Source: Prorocentrum cordatum
Taxonomy: Eukaryota; Sar; Dinophyceae; Prorocentrales; Prorocentraceae
Assembly: GCA_963575745.1 (NCBI GenBank)
Contig: CAUYUJ010005021.1
Span: 1 to 64,000 of the forward strand
DNA: 64,000 bases
Reading direction: 5' to 3'
Shown: positions 9,606 through 18,525 of the stretch, one piece after another
How positions within the stretch are numbered: the first letter of the stretch is position 1
How the letters are laid out: each line of letters starts with the position of its first letter
The notes under the pieces: generated by a model
Seen by the model: only the letters and a program-made list of their open reading frames with translations
Told to the model about the DNA's origin: nothing
Database searches by the model: none
Translations under genes and position numbers: made by a program

Positions 9606-10176
9606 GCGGCCCCAGAGGTGCCGAGTCCAGACGGACCCCGGAGCGCTGGGCGAGCGCGGACGCGCGCCGCCGGCCCGCCCGCGCGCCCGCCGCCACCGCC
9701 CGGCATCCCCGCGGCCCAGCTGCGGTCGCCCCGCGGCGCAGCAGCGGCCCGGCGCAGCACAGCCGCCGCCGCGGCCGCCGCGCGCGCCCTCCCGCCGCCG
9801 CAACTTCCGGCCGCCCAGCGGCGCATCGCCGCCGCCAGCCATGCTCTCCAAGGAGCCCTCTGCCTCACGTCGACTTGGCAGGTGTCTCGGGCAACCCTGG
9901 GCCTCCTCCGTTTCGTGTTGGGCGGACTTCAAGTGCCGTGCTTGTAACGCTCGGTGATAATAAGACGCAGCGAAAAAAGGGCCGAATCAGGCTAAGTGCG
10001 CAAATAATTAAGCATGGTGCGTGCAGTTGGGCAACAAGATAAGCGCTTGAGACAAGTAAGGGAAGTAGTCCTGAAAGGGCACAGAGTGTACGCTCGCCAT
10101 GCGGCACGAGGAAGTGAGGAGGCCGAAGAACGAAGATCGAGCGAGGCCGCCTCCTCCTCCCCCTCCTTTCCTCCTC
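9606..10176. other. GC-rich island, no assignable gene
   Basis: Extremely GC-rich (Ala/Arg/Pro-coding in all frames) to about 9840, then ordinary sequence. Long frames on both strands follow from base composition. No motif was recognised. Confidence 0.4.
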
Positions 10177-10203
10177 CTCCTCCTCCTCCTCCTCCTCCTC
10201 CTC

Positions 10204-10306
10204 CTCCAGCCGAGCACCTCCGCCCCGGCGGGCGCGGCCGCGCTGGACGCCCTGGCGCCGCTCCAGGGATAGAGGTCGTAGCGCAGCTCGCAGGTGGTGA
10301 CCATGC
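10204..10306 (-). CDS. Exon-like block flanked by a GGA-repeat intron
   Basis: On the minus strand CCCCCAG|GC is followed by ATGGTCACC, reading MVTTCELRYDLYPWSGARAS to EVLGW. All but one codon (TAT) end in G or C. The block ends at GCTGGAG|GAGGAGG, so the donor would be GA, inside a GGA tract. GA donors and AG|G acceptors are known in dinoflagellates. Product unknown; either a small host exon or the remains of one. Confidence 0.45.
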
Positions 10307-10366
10307 CTGGGGGATCGGCGGTCCAGGTCCCGAGGAGCTAGCGCTGGGAGGAGGAGGAAGAGGAGG

Positions 10367-10452
10367 ATGATGATGATGAGGAGGAGGAGGAGGAGGAGGA
10401 GGAGGAGGAGGAGGAGGAGGAGGAGGAGGAGGAGGAGGAGGGAGGAGGACGA
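10367..10452. repeat. GGA/GAT microsatellite
   Basis: Begins with ATGATGATG and becomes about 80 bp of GGA. Confidence 0.9.
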
Positions 10453-10638
10453 AAATAATGGACTGCCCTCCCAGGGAGCTGGAGAGGGGAGGGGGAGGCG
10501 TAAGAAAGGGGGAGGGAGGGAGGGAGCGAGGAGGAGGAGCGCACAGGCCGGCGGAAACTGCGACCTGATGACATGGAGGGGAAATACGGTATACGGAAGG
10601 GTGAAGAGCGACCATTCGCTTGAAGATTAACCCTGGGA

Positions 10639-10656
10639 CTCAGGGAAGGAGGAGGA
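10639..10656. repeat. Left target-site duplication of the 6.2-kb retrotransposon
   Basis: CTCAGGGAAGGAGGAGGA here is repeated exactly at 16896-16913. The left copy is followed directly by ten T residues (element A-tail), the right copy by GGA repeats. Confidence 0.9.
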
Positions 10657-10853
10657 TTTTTTTTTTGCCGCTGCGCTACTCTGCCGCGAGTGGTCGCGGT
10701 CCTCCTGGCGGCCAGCCAGGCAGCCGACGAGCACGGCACTTAAGACGCTGCCAGCGCAGGATTGTTCCATGCACGCTGGCCGACCCGCAATAGCAGGCCA
10801 CGCGACAGGGCCTTGCCCCCGTGGCGACTGCCAGGAGGCCCACCCGTCGGGCG

Positions 10854-13800
10854 TCAATCAAATAACCGCACCACACTGAGAGCATCCACGTCGAGCCAAA
10901 TAAAGTCGCTCTTCGGGTGCTTGCCAGACAGGAGACGGTTCCAATATGAGGCCGCCGAGCGGGGGCAGTGCGGCTTACCATTACAAACTTTGTTGAGATA
11001 GCGCACGTAGCCCCCAGTCGAAAAAGCCTTACACTTCAGGCAGAAACACAAAGCGCTACCGTCAGAGCAAGACAGGGCAATGCACTTGTGGCCAAGCTCT
11101 ATGAGCTTGGTGTCATAGAGCTTGTGGGTGTGACGGCAGACACTGTTGGGAGGCCAACAGGACCTGGACACCCTCAAACATTGCTTGCACTGCCAGTAGC
11201 CGTCCCTATGCACCCAAGAGTGGCTAATCTTGGGAGCGGACACGGCGGGCTCCCGCTGCTCACGCGTGGCCTGCGACAGATCACACGCGGGCCAGAGCGG
11301 TAGCATCCTGGCAGCCAGCACACACACTTTCTTAGCAATCGAAAGGGCTCGATCGAGCCATTCAGACTGCTCGGGGCTCGGCCTCTCGTGAGCCAACGCC
11401 CCGAGCTTGGCGTAGTGATCAGCTAGGTCGTTCCCAGCCTTACAAAACCGCAAATGATCATCCCCTTGGGCCTGTTCTTCGGTCATGTGACCTTTGACCT
11501 TGAAAATCTGGCCCATTTCAGAATCAGCCGTCCAAACAAACATTCCAGCGTGCACCCGTTTGAAAGACAACTGTTCTGAGCGGGGGAGGGACCACACCTG
11601 TACAACATTCTGACAATCACTATAACCACATGACGGTTCCAGGGCATTCTGGCAGGCCGCCGTACAAGCAGCGAGCTCACCAGCCTGAGCCGTTTGCGGG
11701 ATGGGGAGGGGGAGGGGAGCGTACACATGACCCAACTCTTGCCCAGAATCGGAGACCGAGACATACGACCACCCCGTCCGCGACAACTCCCGAATGACCG
11801 ACTTGATGCACGAACCGTCCATAAAAATATGACCTTTCACAAAATAATCATCACGACCAGGGTCACTGGCATGATAAACAGTAGGTTCAGCAACAGTAGG
11901 GGCTGGAAAGAAATCACCAGGATGAGACATAATCCCCATGGTAAACAGAACCTGATCGTGCTTCGATAGGGATGACCATGCTGGTGGATGGTATTGAAAG
12001 TCATCCCCTAAAAGCTCGCGGCGCAGCTCGGCACAGGACTCGTGCACGCACTTCCACAACCTGTGGAAAATCGTGTCCTGCTCCTTGCCGCACAGGGGGC
12101 AGAGCAAGTCGGGCACAATGTAGCCGTGCTCTGACGCTCTAACCTTGGTCCACGGAGCCTGACAGACGAGCCCGCGGATACAGCCTTTCTCCCAAGGCGT
12201 GAACTTAGACGAAGCCATAGCACGGAGCGGCACGTCTAAGCAAGCACGTCGCTCAAGACCAAGGCTGTCTCCGTAGGCGCGCTCATGAAATCTGAAAACG
12301 GCGAGACGCAGCAGACGTTTGAGGAGGGCAGGAGAGACAAGCGTCAACTGAACTTCCACCCCCAAATCGTCAACCAAGGTAGAGAAAGAGGGCATCTTCC
12401 ACCCAAGACGCTCCACGGACAACCTGAGGGCCCCAACGGGACCTCCAACCTGCCTCCAGGAGGGGGAAGGGCCCGCAAACACAGTACTCCAAGCCCCCCT
12501 GAGCTCGGCCAAGCTGAGGCCAAACTCGAAGGAGGCCGTCAGGCTGGCCCAGATTTCTTTGGACCAGCGCACGATCGGGGCCACAGCACAATACCAAGTG
12601 GGGTCGGCGGCGAACAGCAAAGCTGCAGTGAGAGATCGGCCTCCAGCCGAAGGGCTGAGAAACCGTCCAAGGGATCGCCGCAAACTCGCCAACTCATGGT
12701 CGGAAGTGCCATGCACCTCACAACCATAAGTTCTGCTGGCCAAGGGGCCACTCGTATATGTACGCTTGGCGTGTCTCCCCAAAGCATTCCTGTGAACCCT
12801 CAACCTATGACATTTAGTTTTGAAGGCCTTCTTACGAATCTGAATCTTAGCTCCTCTCCTGGCCGTCCGCCGAGGCTTGCCAGCAGCGTCGTCAATGCCC
12901 AGGTTGACAGCAGATGCGCAAGGAGCTCCGCCCACAGCGCCAAGGCCTCGGCGGATCTCCTTAGCCGCTAGAGGGACTGAGGCGACCACAGCCGCCTTGC
13001 TAACAGAAATAGAGCAACCAAGATCGGACTCGATGGCCACCTGCAATCGGAAAGCAGCTTCGATCAGGTCCTGTACGACGGCCTTGGGAGCCCCCGTGCA
13101 CGACAAGGTGTAGTCATCGATGTAAACTCTCAACGAGACCGATCTAGGGATGCTAAGGCCGTCTAAGGCAGCTAGCGTGAAGACGCGAATGAAAGTGGTG
13201 GCGAATCCACACCCAGCAATCAAACCTCGCCACGCAAACTGCGGGCCCTCCACGCGGCCGTTCATGGCCATGTAGCGGCACGAGCGGCAAGCCTCGTAGC
13301 GGACCCTGGCAATCTGCATGGGAAAGGAATGCTGGCGACAACGAGCGAGGAGCGAGTCGAGGTCGACAGCCTCGTAGAACTTCAGAAGATCCCACAGGAC
13401 AGACCCAGAACAGTCCTTGGAAGCCACAGCAACCTCGCTCCTCACTCCTTGCCTCCAGACGGTATCGACACTGGAGGCAAAAGCGCCAGCACAAAAGTAT
13501 TCTCGGGCATTGGCCACTTCCCACTGCCGAGCAAGGTCTCGCCTGGCGCGGGCCCACAAACGATACAGAGCAACGAACAGTCCGATTGGGCGGTGCCCGC
13601 CACCGGGCTTCGCGAGCATAATGAGCAGCACAACTCTCATCTGACCAGGCAACAGACCCGAACGTTCCCAAATCGCAATCATGATCGACAGCACTTGCAG
13701 AGCAGGGTCCGACAGATGCTGAAACGACCGAACATGAAAGCCATCCACAGAAGAGGCGGTACGAGCAGGAAACGAACGGGCCGTCCGACGAAGATCCTCG

Positions 13801-15698
13801 ACCGAAAGCACGGGCAGAGGCTCGAGAGGCACGAATCTGGAGCCAGAAGGTCGCGGCTCGGGAACAGGTTGGGCATGCCAGATCCGCGCAAATTTCTCGA
13901 GCTCGGAAGATAAAAGGGCCCCAGGGTCCGAAACCACCTCGCCTTTAGCCGACAGGGTCGTAGAGGGGGTCCACCCAGCAGCTCCCCGAATCACCCCGTG
14001 GGCATGACGGGCGCCGTTTTCAATATTGTGACGAATCCATTCCAACCAGTACAACTGATCATCGTGACGAGACTTGCTCTCAGCCGCCGCCAGGGCATGG
14101 GAGACCAAATCAAGCACGCGTTGGGGTTCCCCCTCAGTGACAGGTTGGCACGGGGGGCTATAGGTCACAATATCTTGCACAGCCTGGAGGAGAGTCAATG
14201 GCTCACCATCCCAGGTGCCCAGTCTCGACGGAGGGTGGAACAGCTCGCCCGCAGTGTCCCGCAGGTGTTGCTGCCGACGCTCCTCCGAGCTGGTCGCTCT
14301 GGCCACCTTGCGTGAGCTATCAATAGCCCTCGCAGAGCAAGACCGTTTTTCATCACCGCAATAGGCAAAAGGTGGGGAGGAGAGAGGCGCCACCTGACAA
14401 TCAAGGTCTTGACAACCGAGACCGTGCAGCTGAAGCCAAAGGCGGTATCGCGAGCAAAGCCACCTCAAACTGGTAGCCTCGCGCGAGGTCCGCGAGATGC
14501 CATCCATCGAGCGATGCGACGCGTCGACAACGTTGACCCATCGCAGCTGCGCCTGGCGGCCTCTCGTGCCATGAAATGACAGTTGGGTCTGAAACACACC
14601 CTCGAGCTCCTTCTCAGCGGCCGTACCCCACTCCCGATGCAACACATCAAGGTTGAACTGGGTTCTACCAGTGTCGCCATTATCGGCCGACTCAAAGGCT
14701 CTGGAGGCCATGCGAGACACTAAGTCCCAATCCTTGGACGGTTGGGGAAGGGGACCAGGGGGCCGTTCTTTGGGGAAAGGAGGTGGGCTACGAAAAGTGA
14801 GGGCCCGAAGAGACGCAAGCTGAGGGTGAAGCTTAACCGAAACGGGGTCGTGGGTAGCCAACTCCGAGTCCGCGATAATCTTCACGCTCGCAATAGCTTG
14901 GGCGACCCTAGCCTCAACCAAAACATAGTCGTACATCTTCAAACCCCCAGTCGACCTACAGGTGCCAAGGACACCCGAGGGAACGCAACATTCAGCACCG
15001 AGGCGGTCGGGGATCCGCGAGGTGCACAAGGTCGCTGGTTCCATGTTGAAATCCCCACCGATCACGAAAGGCACCGAGAGGCTCTTGGCTCTCGAGGCAG
15101 CGCACGCCAGGATCTCTCGATTGAGATCGTTCAAGCCAGCGCAATCCTGCAGGTAGACACTCATAACATAGAAACTAGCCTGGCCAGGGGGATGGACTAA
15201 CACCCCAGCGGCTCGATGATCTTTCACCCGAGGCCCAAAATCGGGGTAGTGAAGACCCAGGAAGGACCGAGCCAGGACCCCGACTCCCGAGGACGGACCC
15301 CCTCCAGGTCCCAAAACTCCTGGCTCAAAATGCACCTTCCAACCATTTCGAACACACCAAGCCTGGGCCTTACGCAGGTCCTCGGCGCTGATGAGCTTGT
15401 GCTCCTGACACATGACGACGTGCGCCGTGGTCAAGGCTAAAAACTTCTTGAGGGAGCCCCATGATGTACAGTTTGCCGTGACGAACTCCAACTCTAGCTT
15501 TTCCCAGGAAGATCCATCTCGCCGCCAGTGATGTCCCGAGGAACTCGAATCATCCAAAACTGGGCAAGAAGAAGGGATCATGGGGAAGGAGGAGTCCGTC
15601 CTGGCTCGATTACCCTGGAGACGGAGCCTTCGCTGCCGCCGCGGTCCTGGGGGCATGAGCGCCCCTCTGGACCGTCTGTCGGGCAGCAGCTCGCACAT
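10854..15698 (-). CDS. LINE ORF2: endonuclease, reverse transcriptase, RNase H
   Basis: 1614 aa. Endonuclease/exonuclease/phosphatase domain about 68-295, with Asn76, Glu99 (CQEHK), GGDFN (214-218), YDYV (256-259) and the His283-Asp284 pair. Reverse transcriptase about 680-910, with LWDLLKFYEAVD (catalytic Asp770) and VYIDDY (Asp861-Asp862). Zinc-binding CPLC...H...C (Cys1200, Cys1203, His1212, Cys1217). RNase H about 1288-1435, with Asp1294 (FMDGS), Glu1341, Asp1361, His1404 and Asp1427. A Cys/His-rich C-terminus (CKQC 1504-1507, CLKC 1553-1556) may bind nucleic acid. All expected catalytic residues are present. It nicks target DNA and copies element RNA by target-primed reverse transcription. 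The start lies inside ORF1; a start further downstream is possible because the first ~65 residues are unconserved-looking. Confidence 0.95.
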   Translation of the reverse strand: MCELLPDRRSRGALMPPGPRRQRRLRLQGNRARTDSSFPMIPSSCPVLDDSSSSGHHWRRDGSSWEKLELEFVTANCTSWGSLKKFLALTTAHVVMCQEHKLISAEDLRKAQAWCVRNGWKVHFEPGVLGPGGGPSSGVGVLARSFLGLHYPDFGPRVKDHRAAGVLVHPPGQASFYVMSVYLQDCAGLNDLNREILACAASRAKSLSVPFVIGGDFNMEPATLCTSRIPDRLGAECCVPSGVLGTCRSTGGLKMYDYVLVEARVAQAIASVKIIADSELATHDPVSVKLHPQLASLRALTFRSPPPFPKERPPGPLPQPSKDWDLVSRMASRAFESADNGDTGRTQFNLDVLHREWGTAAEKELEGVFQTQLSFHGTRGRQAQLRWVNVVDASHRSMDGISRTSREATSLRWLCSRYRLWLQLHGLGCQDLDCQVAPLSSPPFAYCGDEKRSCSARAIDSSRKVARATSSEERRQQHLRDTAGELFHPPSRLGTWDGEPLTLLQAVQDIVTYSPPCQPVTEGEPQRVLDLVSHALAAAESKSRHDDQLYWLEWIRHNIENGARHAHGVIRGAAGWTPSTTLSAKGEVVSDPGALLSSELEKFARIWHAQPVPEPRPSGSRFVPLEPLPVLSVEDLRRTARSFPARTASSVDGFHVRSFQHLSDPALQVLSIMIAIWERSGLLPGQMRVVLLIMLAKPGGGHRPIGLFVALYRLWARARRDLARQWEVANAREYFCAGAFASSVDTVWRQGVRSEVAVASKDCSGSVLWDLLKFYEAVDLDSLLARCRQHSFPMQIARVRYEACRSCRYMAMNGRVEGPQFAWRGLIAGCGFATTFIRVFTLAALDGLSIPRSVSLRVYIDDYTLSCTGAPKAVVQDLIEAAFRLQVAIESDLGCSISVSKAAVVASVPLAAKEIRRGLGAVGGAPCASAVNLGIDDAAGKPRRTARRGAKIQIRKKAFKTKCHRLRVHRNALGRHAKRTYTSGPLASRTYGCEVHGTSDHELASLRRSLGRFLSPSAGGRSLTAALLFAADPTWYCAVAPIVRWSKEIWASLTASFEFGLSLAELRGAWSTVFAGPSPSWRQVGGPVGALRLSVERLGWKMPSFSTLVDDLGVEVQLTLVSPALLKRLLRLAVFRFHERAYGDSLGLERRACLDVPLRAMASSKFTPWEKGCIRGLVCQAPWTKVRASEHGYIVPDLLCPLCGKEQDTIFHRLWKCVHESCAELRRELLGDDFQYHPPAWSSLSKHDQVLFTMGIMSHPGDFFPAPTVAEPTVYHASDPGRDDYFVKGHIFMDGSCIKSVIRELSRTGWSYVSVSDSGQELGHVYAPLPLPIPQTAQAGELAACTAACQNALEPSCGYSDCQNVVQVWSLPRSEQLSFKRVHAGMFVWTADSEMGQIFKVKGHMTEEQAQGDDHLRFCKAGNDLADHYAKLGALAHERPSPEQSEWLDRALSIAKKVCVLAARMLPLWPACDLSQATREQREPAVSAPKISHSWVHRDGYWQCKQCLRVSRSCWPPNSVCRHTHKLYDTKLIELGHKCIALSCSDGSALCFCLKCKAFSTGGYVRYLNKVCNGKPHCPRSAASYWNRLLSGKHPKSDFIWLDVDALSVVRLFD

Positions 15699-16789
15699 CT
15701 GCTGGGGCTGCTGGGGGGGGCCGCTGCCTTGGCTGGCGGAGCGGGTGGAGGCGCCTTGCCCGTCGCAGCCGCCTCGGACGCTGGGGCTCCACCACCAGCA
15801 GTTGCAGGAGTACGCACAGCCTCACTGTCAGAAGACGCCGCCGCCGAACCTCCAGCTGCAGCGGGTACTTCTCCAGCAGCTGCAGCTCCAGCGGCACCCA
15901 CGCCGTCTCCGCCATCATCACCCTGGCGACGACGCTTGTGGGCCAGGCGCTCCTGCTGTTCCTTGTGCGCGGTTTTGTGCTCCTCAGCGCGCTTCTTGAG
16001 CTCTCCAAACAGCTTCGTGCACGTGTCCTTGATACAGTCGGCCATCTGACTCTTGCGGCGGGCTGCCTCCTCCAAGTCTCCCGCCGACACCTCGACGTAG
16101 TCCTCGAGCCCGAACAGGTCCCCGTCGTCAACCTGCAGCCCCGTGAGGCGGCCCTCCAGGATGTCGGTGAGGCTGATCGTCGGCATGGACTGCTGCTGCT
16201 GCTGTGCCTGCGGCTTGGAGACTGTGAGGTGCAACTCTGCAATGGCAGCCTTGTGCTCCGCATCGTACTTGTCCAGTTCCGCCAAAGTAGACTCAAGCTG
16301 GGCGCGAAGGGTCTCGAGCTTCTGCTCCACAGTGTGTACAGCCTTGAGATCCTTGTCCAACTTCTTCTCAAGCTTCGAGATCTCCTTGTGAGCGGCGTCA
16401 GCTCGCTCCTGAGGTGGAACCGACGACTCCTTGAGTTTCTGCAACTCCTGCTGGGCCTGCTGTAACAATATTTGGTTACCCACTCTCCCGCACAGCTGCA
16501 CCATCTGCTCCAATTCAGACTTGCTGGCTGAGGAAGAAGGGGCTGCAGCAACAGACGACTTGGTGGCCTGTCCAGCGGCGACGCCAGCAGCTTCACGACG
16601 AAGGGCCGCTGGGTCACCCCGTGCCTTGTCCCCCGCCGAGCCGTCGTCGATGGGGGCGTTCCACCATTTCTTGCAGTGCTTGCAGTAGCTGAAATAACTC
16701 TCGTTGCGCTTACACCCACAATGGCGGCAGGACCAGCGCGGGCCACGAGCGTTGTCGCCGCCAGCACCAGGCCAAGCCTTGGGAGCCAT
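15578..16789 (-). CDS. LINE ORF1: zinc-finger and coiled-coil protein
   Basis: 403 aa. A Cys4 finger with the spacing WSCRHC-x11-CKHC (Cys21, Cys24, Cys36, Cys39) resembles RanBP2/RNA-binding fingers. About 88-200 is a long coiled coil (heptad-rich EISKLEKKLDKDLKAV region). The C-terminal third is Ala/Pro/Gly-rich and disordered-looking. By position and architecture it is the ORF1 protein that would coat the element RNA and may multimerise through the coil. It overlaps the ORF2 start by 121 nt, with ORF2 in the -1 phase. Confidence 0.8.
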   Translation of the reverse strand: MAPKAWPGAGGDNARGPRWSCRHCGCKRNESYFSYCKHCKKWWNAPIDDGSAGDKARGDPAALRREAAGVAAGQATKSSVAAAPSSSASKSELEQMVQLCGRVGNQILLQQAQQELQKLKESSVPPQERADAAHKEISKLEKKLDKDLKAVHTVEQKLETLRAQLESTLAELDKYDAEHKAAIAELHLTVSKPQAQQQQQSMPTISLTDILEGRLTGLQVDDGDLFGLEDYVEVSAGDLEEAARRKSQMADCIKDTCTKLFGELKKRAEEHKTAHKEQQERLAHKRRRQGDDGGDGVGAAGAAAAGEVPAAAGGSAAASSDSEAVRTPATAGGGAPASEAAATGKAPPPAPPAKAAAPPSSPSRCASCCPTDGPEGRSCPQDRGGSEGSVSRVIEPGRTPPSP

Positions 16790-16842
16790 TGCGAGAGGGC
16801 CGTCTTGAGTGATGCCGCGCCAAAAAGGCCCGCTGTCACCCA

Positions 16843-16896
16843 GCCGTTCTGAAGTGTCAGTGACAGCAAGCTGAAATCTGCTTCAGCCAGAACGGC
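16843..16896 (-). promoter_or_regulatory. 5'-terminal hairpin of the LINE
   Basis: The element's first nine bases, GCCGTTCTG, pair perfectly with CAGAACGGC about 35 nt downstream. The loop-side sequence TTCTGGCTGAAG differs at two of 12 positions from the end of the spliced leader (TTTTGGCTCAAG). It could be a 5' structural or promoter element; the leader resemblance may be chance. Confidence 0.4.
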
Positions 16897-16990
16897 TCAG
16901 GGAAGGAGGAGGAGGAGGAGGAGGAGGAGGAGGAGGAGGGGGAGGGGGAGGAGGAGGAGGAGGAGGAGGAGGAGGAGGAGGGGGAGAAGA
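16896..16990. repeat. Right target-site duplication and GGA tract
   Basis: The 18-bp duplication (16896-16913) runs directly into about 80 bp of GGA, the interrupted target microsatellite. Confidence 0.9.
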
Positions 16991-17041
16991 GGAGAATGAG
17001 CTGCCCTCCTGGGCCCAGTGAGACTGTAGTTTCACGAGGGC

Positions 17042-18517
17042 CTGTACTCAGGCGACGCACTGGACACCGCTAAACGAGACCAGCACAAACAAAGTTGCTT
17101 CTTTGCCAACGTAACATCCACATCGTTCGAACTCCGTGAGCTCGTGCGCGTGCCATTCGCATCACGAGCCAAGAGAGCAGAGATCGCGAAGCAGAGGAGG
17201 CTGCTCAGTGCAGGCAATCACGGAGGGCCCTGCAAGAACGGACGCGAGACCTGCTAGGGAGGCAGCCCCGCTGCGGGCTCAGGCAAGGCATTGGATGAGG
17301 GCAGGACCTGGCAGGAGACGAACGTCGCTGCACTACTCTCTGACCGCAGCCAGACAGACAAGTGGCTCACCGCAGAGAGCACGAACGAAGTTCTTTGGCC
17401 CGTGCGCAAGATCACTCTGAGGGACGAAGATACGCCGAACAATGCGAAAAGAAAGCGAAGAGTCTGACACAAAGCCAACCCGGGTAACCATAAAGGCCAC
17501 TATAACCATTTACAAACGCAATGCGCAACATGACACATGAATCAACACATCGGAGTTGCCGTATACGGGAACCTCATCATCAACCGCAACTATAGCGACG
17601 GCAACGGGCAGCAATACATGATCTCACAACTCAAAAGATAACCAGTATGAGGCATCAGCCGCATGAGCCCCGATCACAATCAGAAGCTGCGCGTCATCAA
17701 ATACGGCGCGCACATAATCAACCATGATGCCCTGGACCACCGATGAGACCATACGGGCTGAGGCCATGCAGATTCCACCAACGCCACGGCCAAAGCCACC
17801 TGAACCTGCATCGGCTGCGCCACTGGCACCGCCACGGCCACAGAAGTGTGCAGCCACGTGCAACCTGCCGTAGAAAAGCAACTGCATCCCCAGAGGGAGC
17901 CCCAAATCAGAGAAGTGCTGGGCAGCGCAACGTCGCATCATGAAGTCCCTCGGTGATCCGTACCAGGTGGCGCACTCCCACGGTCAGTACAAGCTCACAT
18001 GCAATTGAGAAACATGCCCCCGCACGACAGAGTCGAGACCGCAGAATGCAGCATCGAGGTCTTCATGCCGCTCTACTCGCATGACCCCAGGGTCAACGGC
18101 AATTACCTCTACGGCAAGGAACTGGACCAGAACATGTGGGTTGGGGAGTTGGCCTGCAACCACCATGGCTTGGCACCATTGGTAGCCATTGAGGCGTTAT
18201 TCGACGATGTAAGCCACGACCCGAAGTTCCGAAGCATCAAGACATCGCACATCCACATGTACGCTTGAATCAATCGACAAGCATTTGCTGGCGTCACGGA
18301 CATCATGGGCTTCCGTGAAGACTGGCTCTCATATGCATCACCGTGCGCAGTGGAAAAAGGAGCAAAGTTTAAGATGCGGTGGACACTGGGCACAGCAGAG
18401 CCACCAGAGATGCCACCACGACGGTGGAACTTTGAGGACACGCTCCAGAAAAAAAACAAGAAAGCGAACGCAACAGAGCAGCCAGGGAAGCGCAGGCAGC
18501 CAGCACCGCGACAATAA
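17042..18517 (+). pseudogene. Decayed reading frame of unknown family
   Basis: One phase reads protein-like sequence for ~490 codons but is broken by about ten stops (eight TGA, one TAG, one TAA). Pieces include SFELRELVRVPFASRAKRAE (about 17127-17186), HIGVAVYGNLIINRNYSDGN (17546-17605), an 89-codon open piece (17999-18268) with VNGNYLYGKELDQNMWVGEL, and FREDWLSYASPCAVEKGAKF (18308-18367). The pieces share phase, so indels are few. The excess of TGA fits CGA-to-TGA decay by methyl-C deamination. I do not recognise the protein. Alternatives are an ancient retroelement domain or a host pseudogene. Confidence 0.45.
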
Positions 18518-18525
18518 AGCAGAAG

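Larger units (their letters stand above)
10657..16895 (-). mobile_element. Full-length non-LTR (LINE) retrotransposon
   Basis: About 6.24 kb between perfect 18-bp duplications. On the minus strand: 5' leader of ~106 nt with a terminal hairpin, ORF1 (16789-15578), overlapping ORF2 (15698-10854), 3' UTR of ~187 nt and a terminal A10 (10666-10657). Neither ORF is interrupted and the flanking duplications are identical, so the insertion is probably recent. It landed at the edge of a GGA tract. Dinoflagellate LINEs with an apurinic-type endonuclease plus RNase H are known; this copy appears competent by inspection, but activity is untested. Confidence 0.92.

Noticed and set aside
15610-16869. 419-codon minus frame overlapping LINE ORF1
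   Set aside because: A shadow in another phase; the Cys4 finger and coiled coil are in the 16789-15578 frame.
10657-16895. LTR retrotransposon
   Set aside because: No terminal repeats, protease or integrase; endonuclease plus A-tail and target duplication define a LINE.
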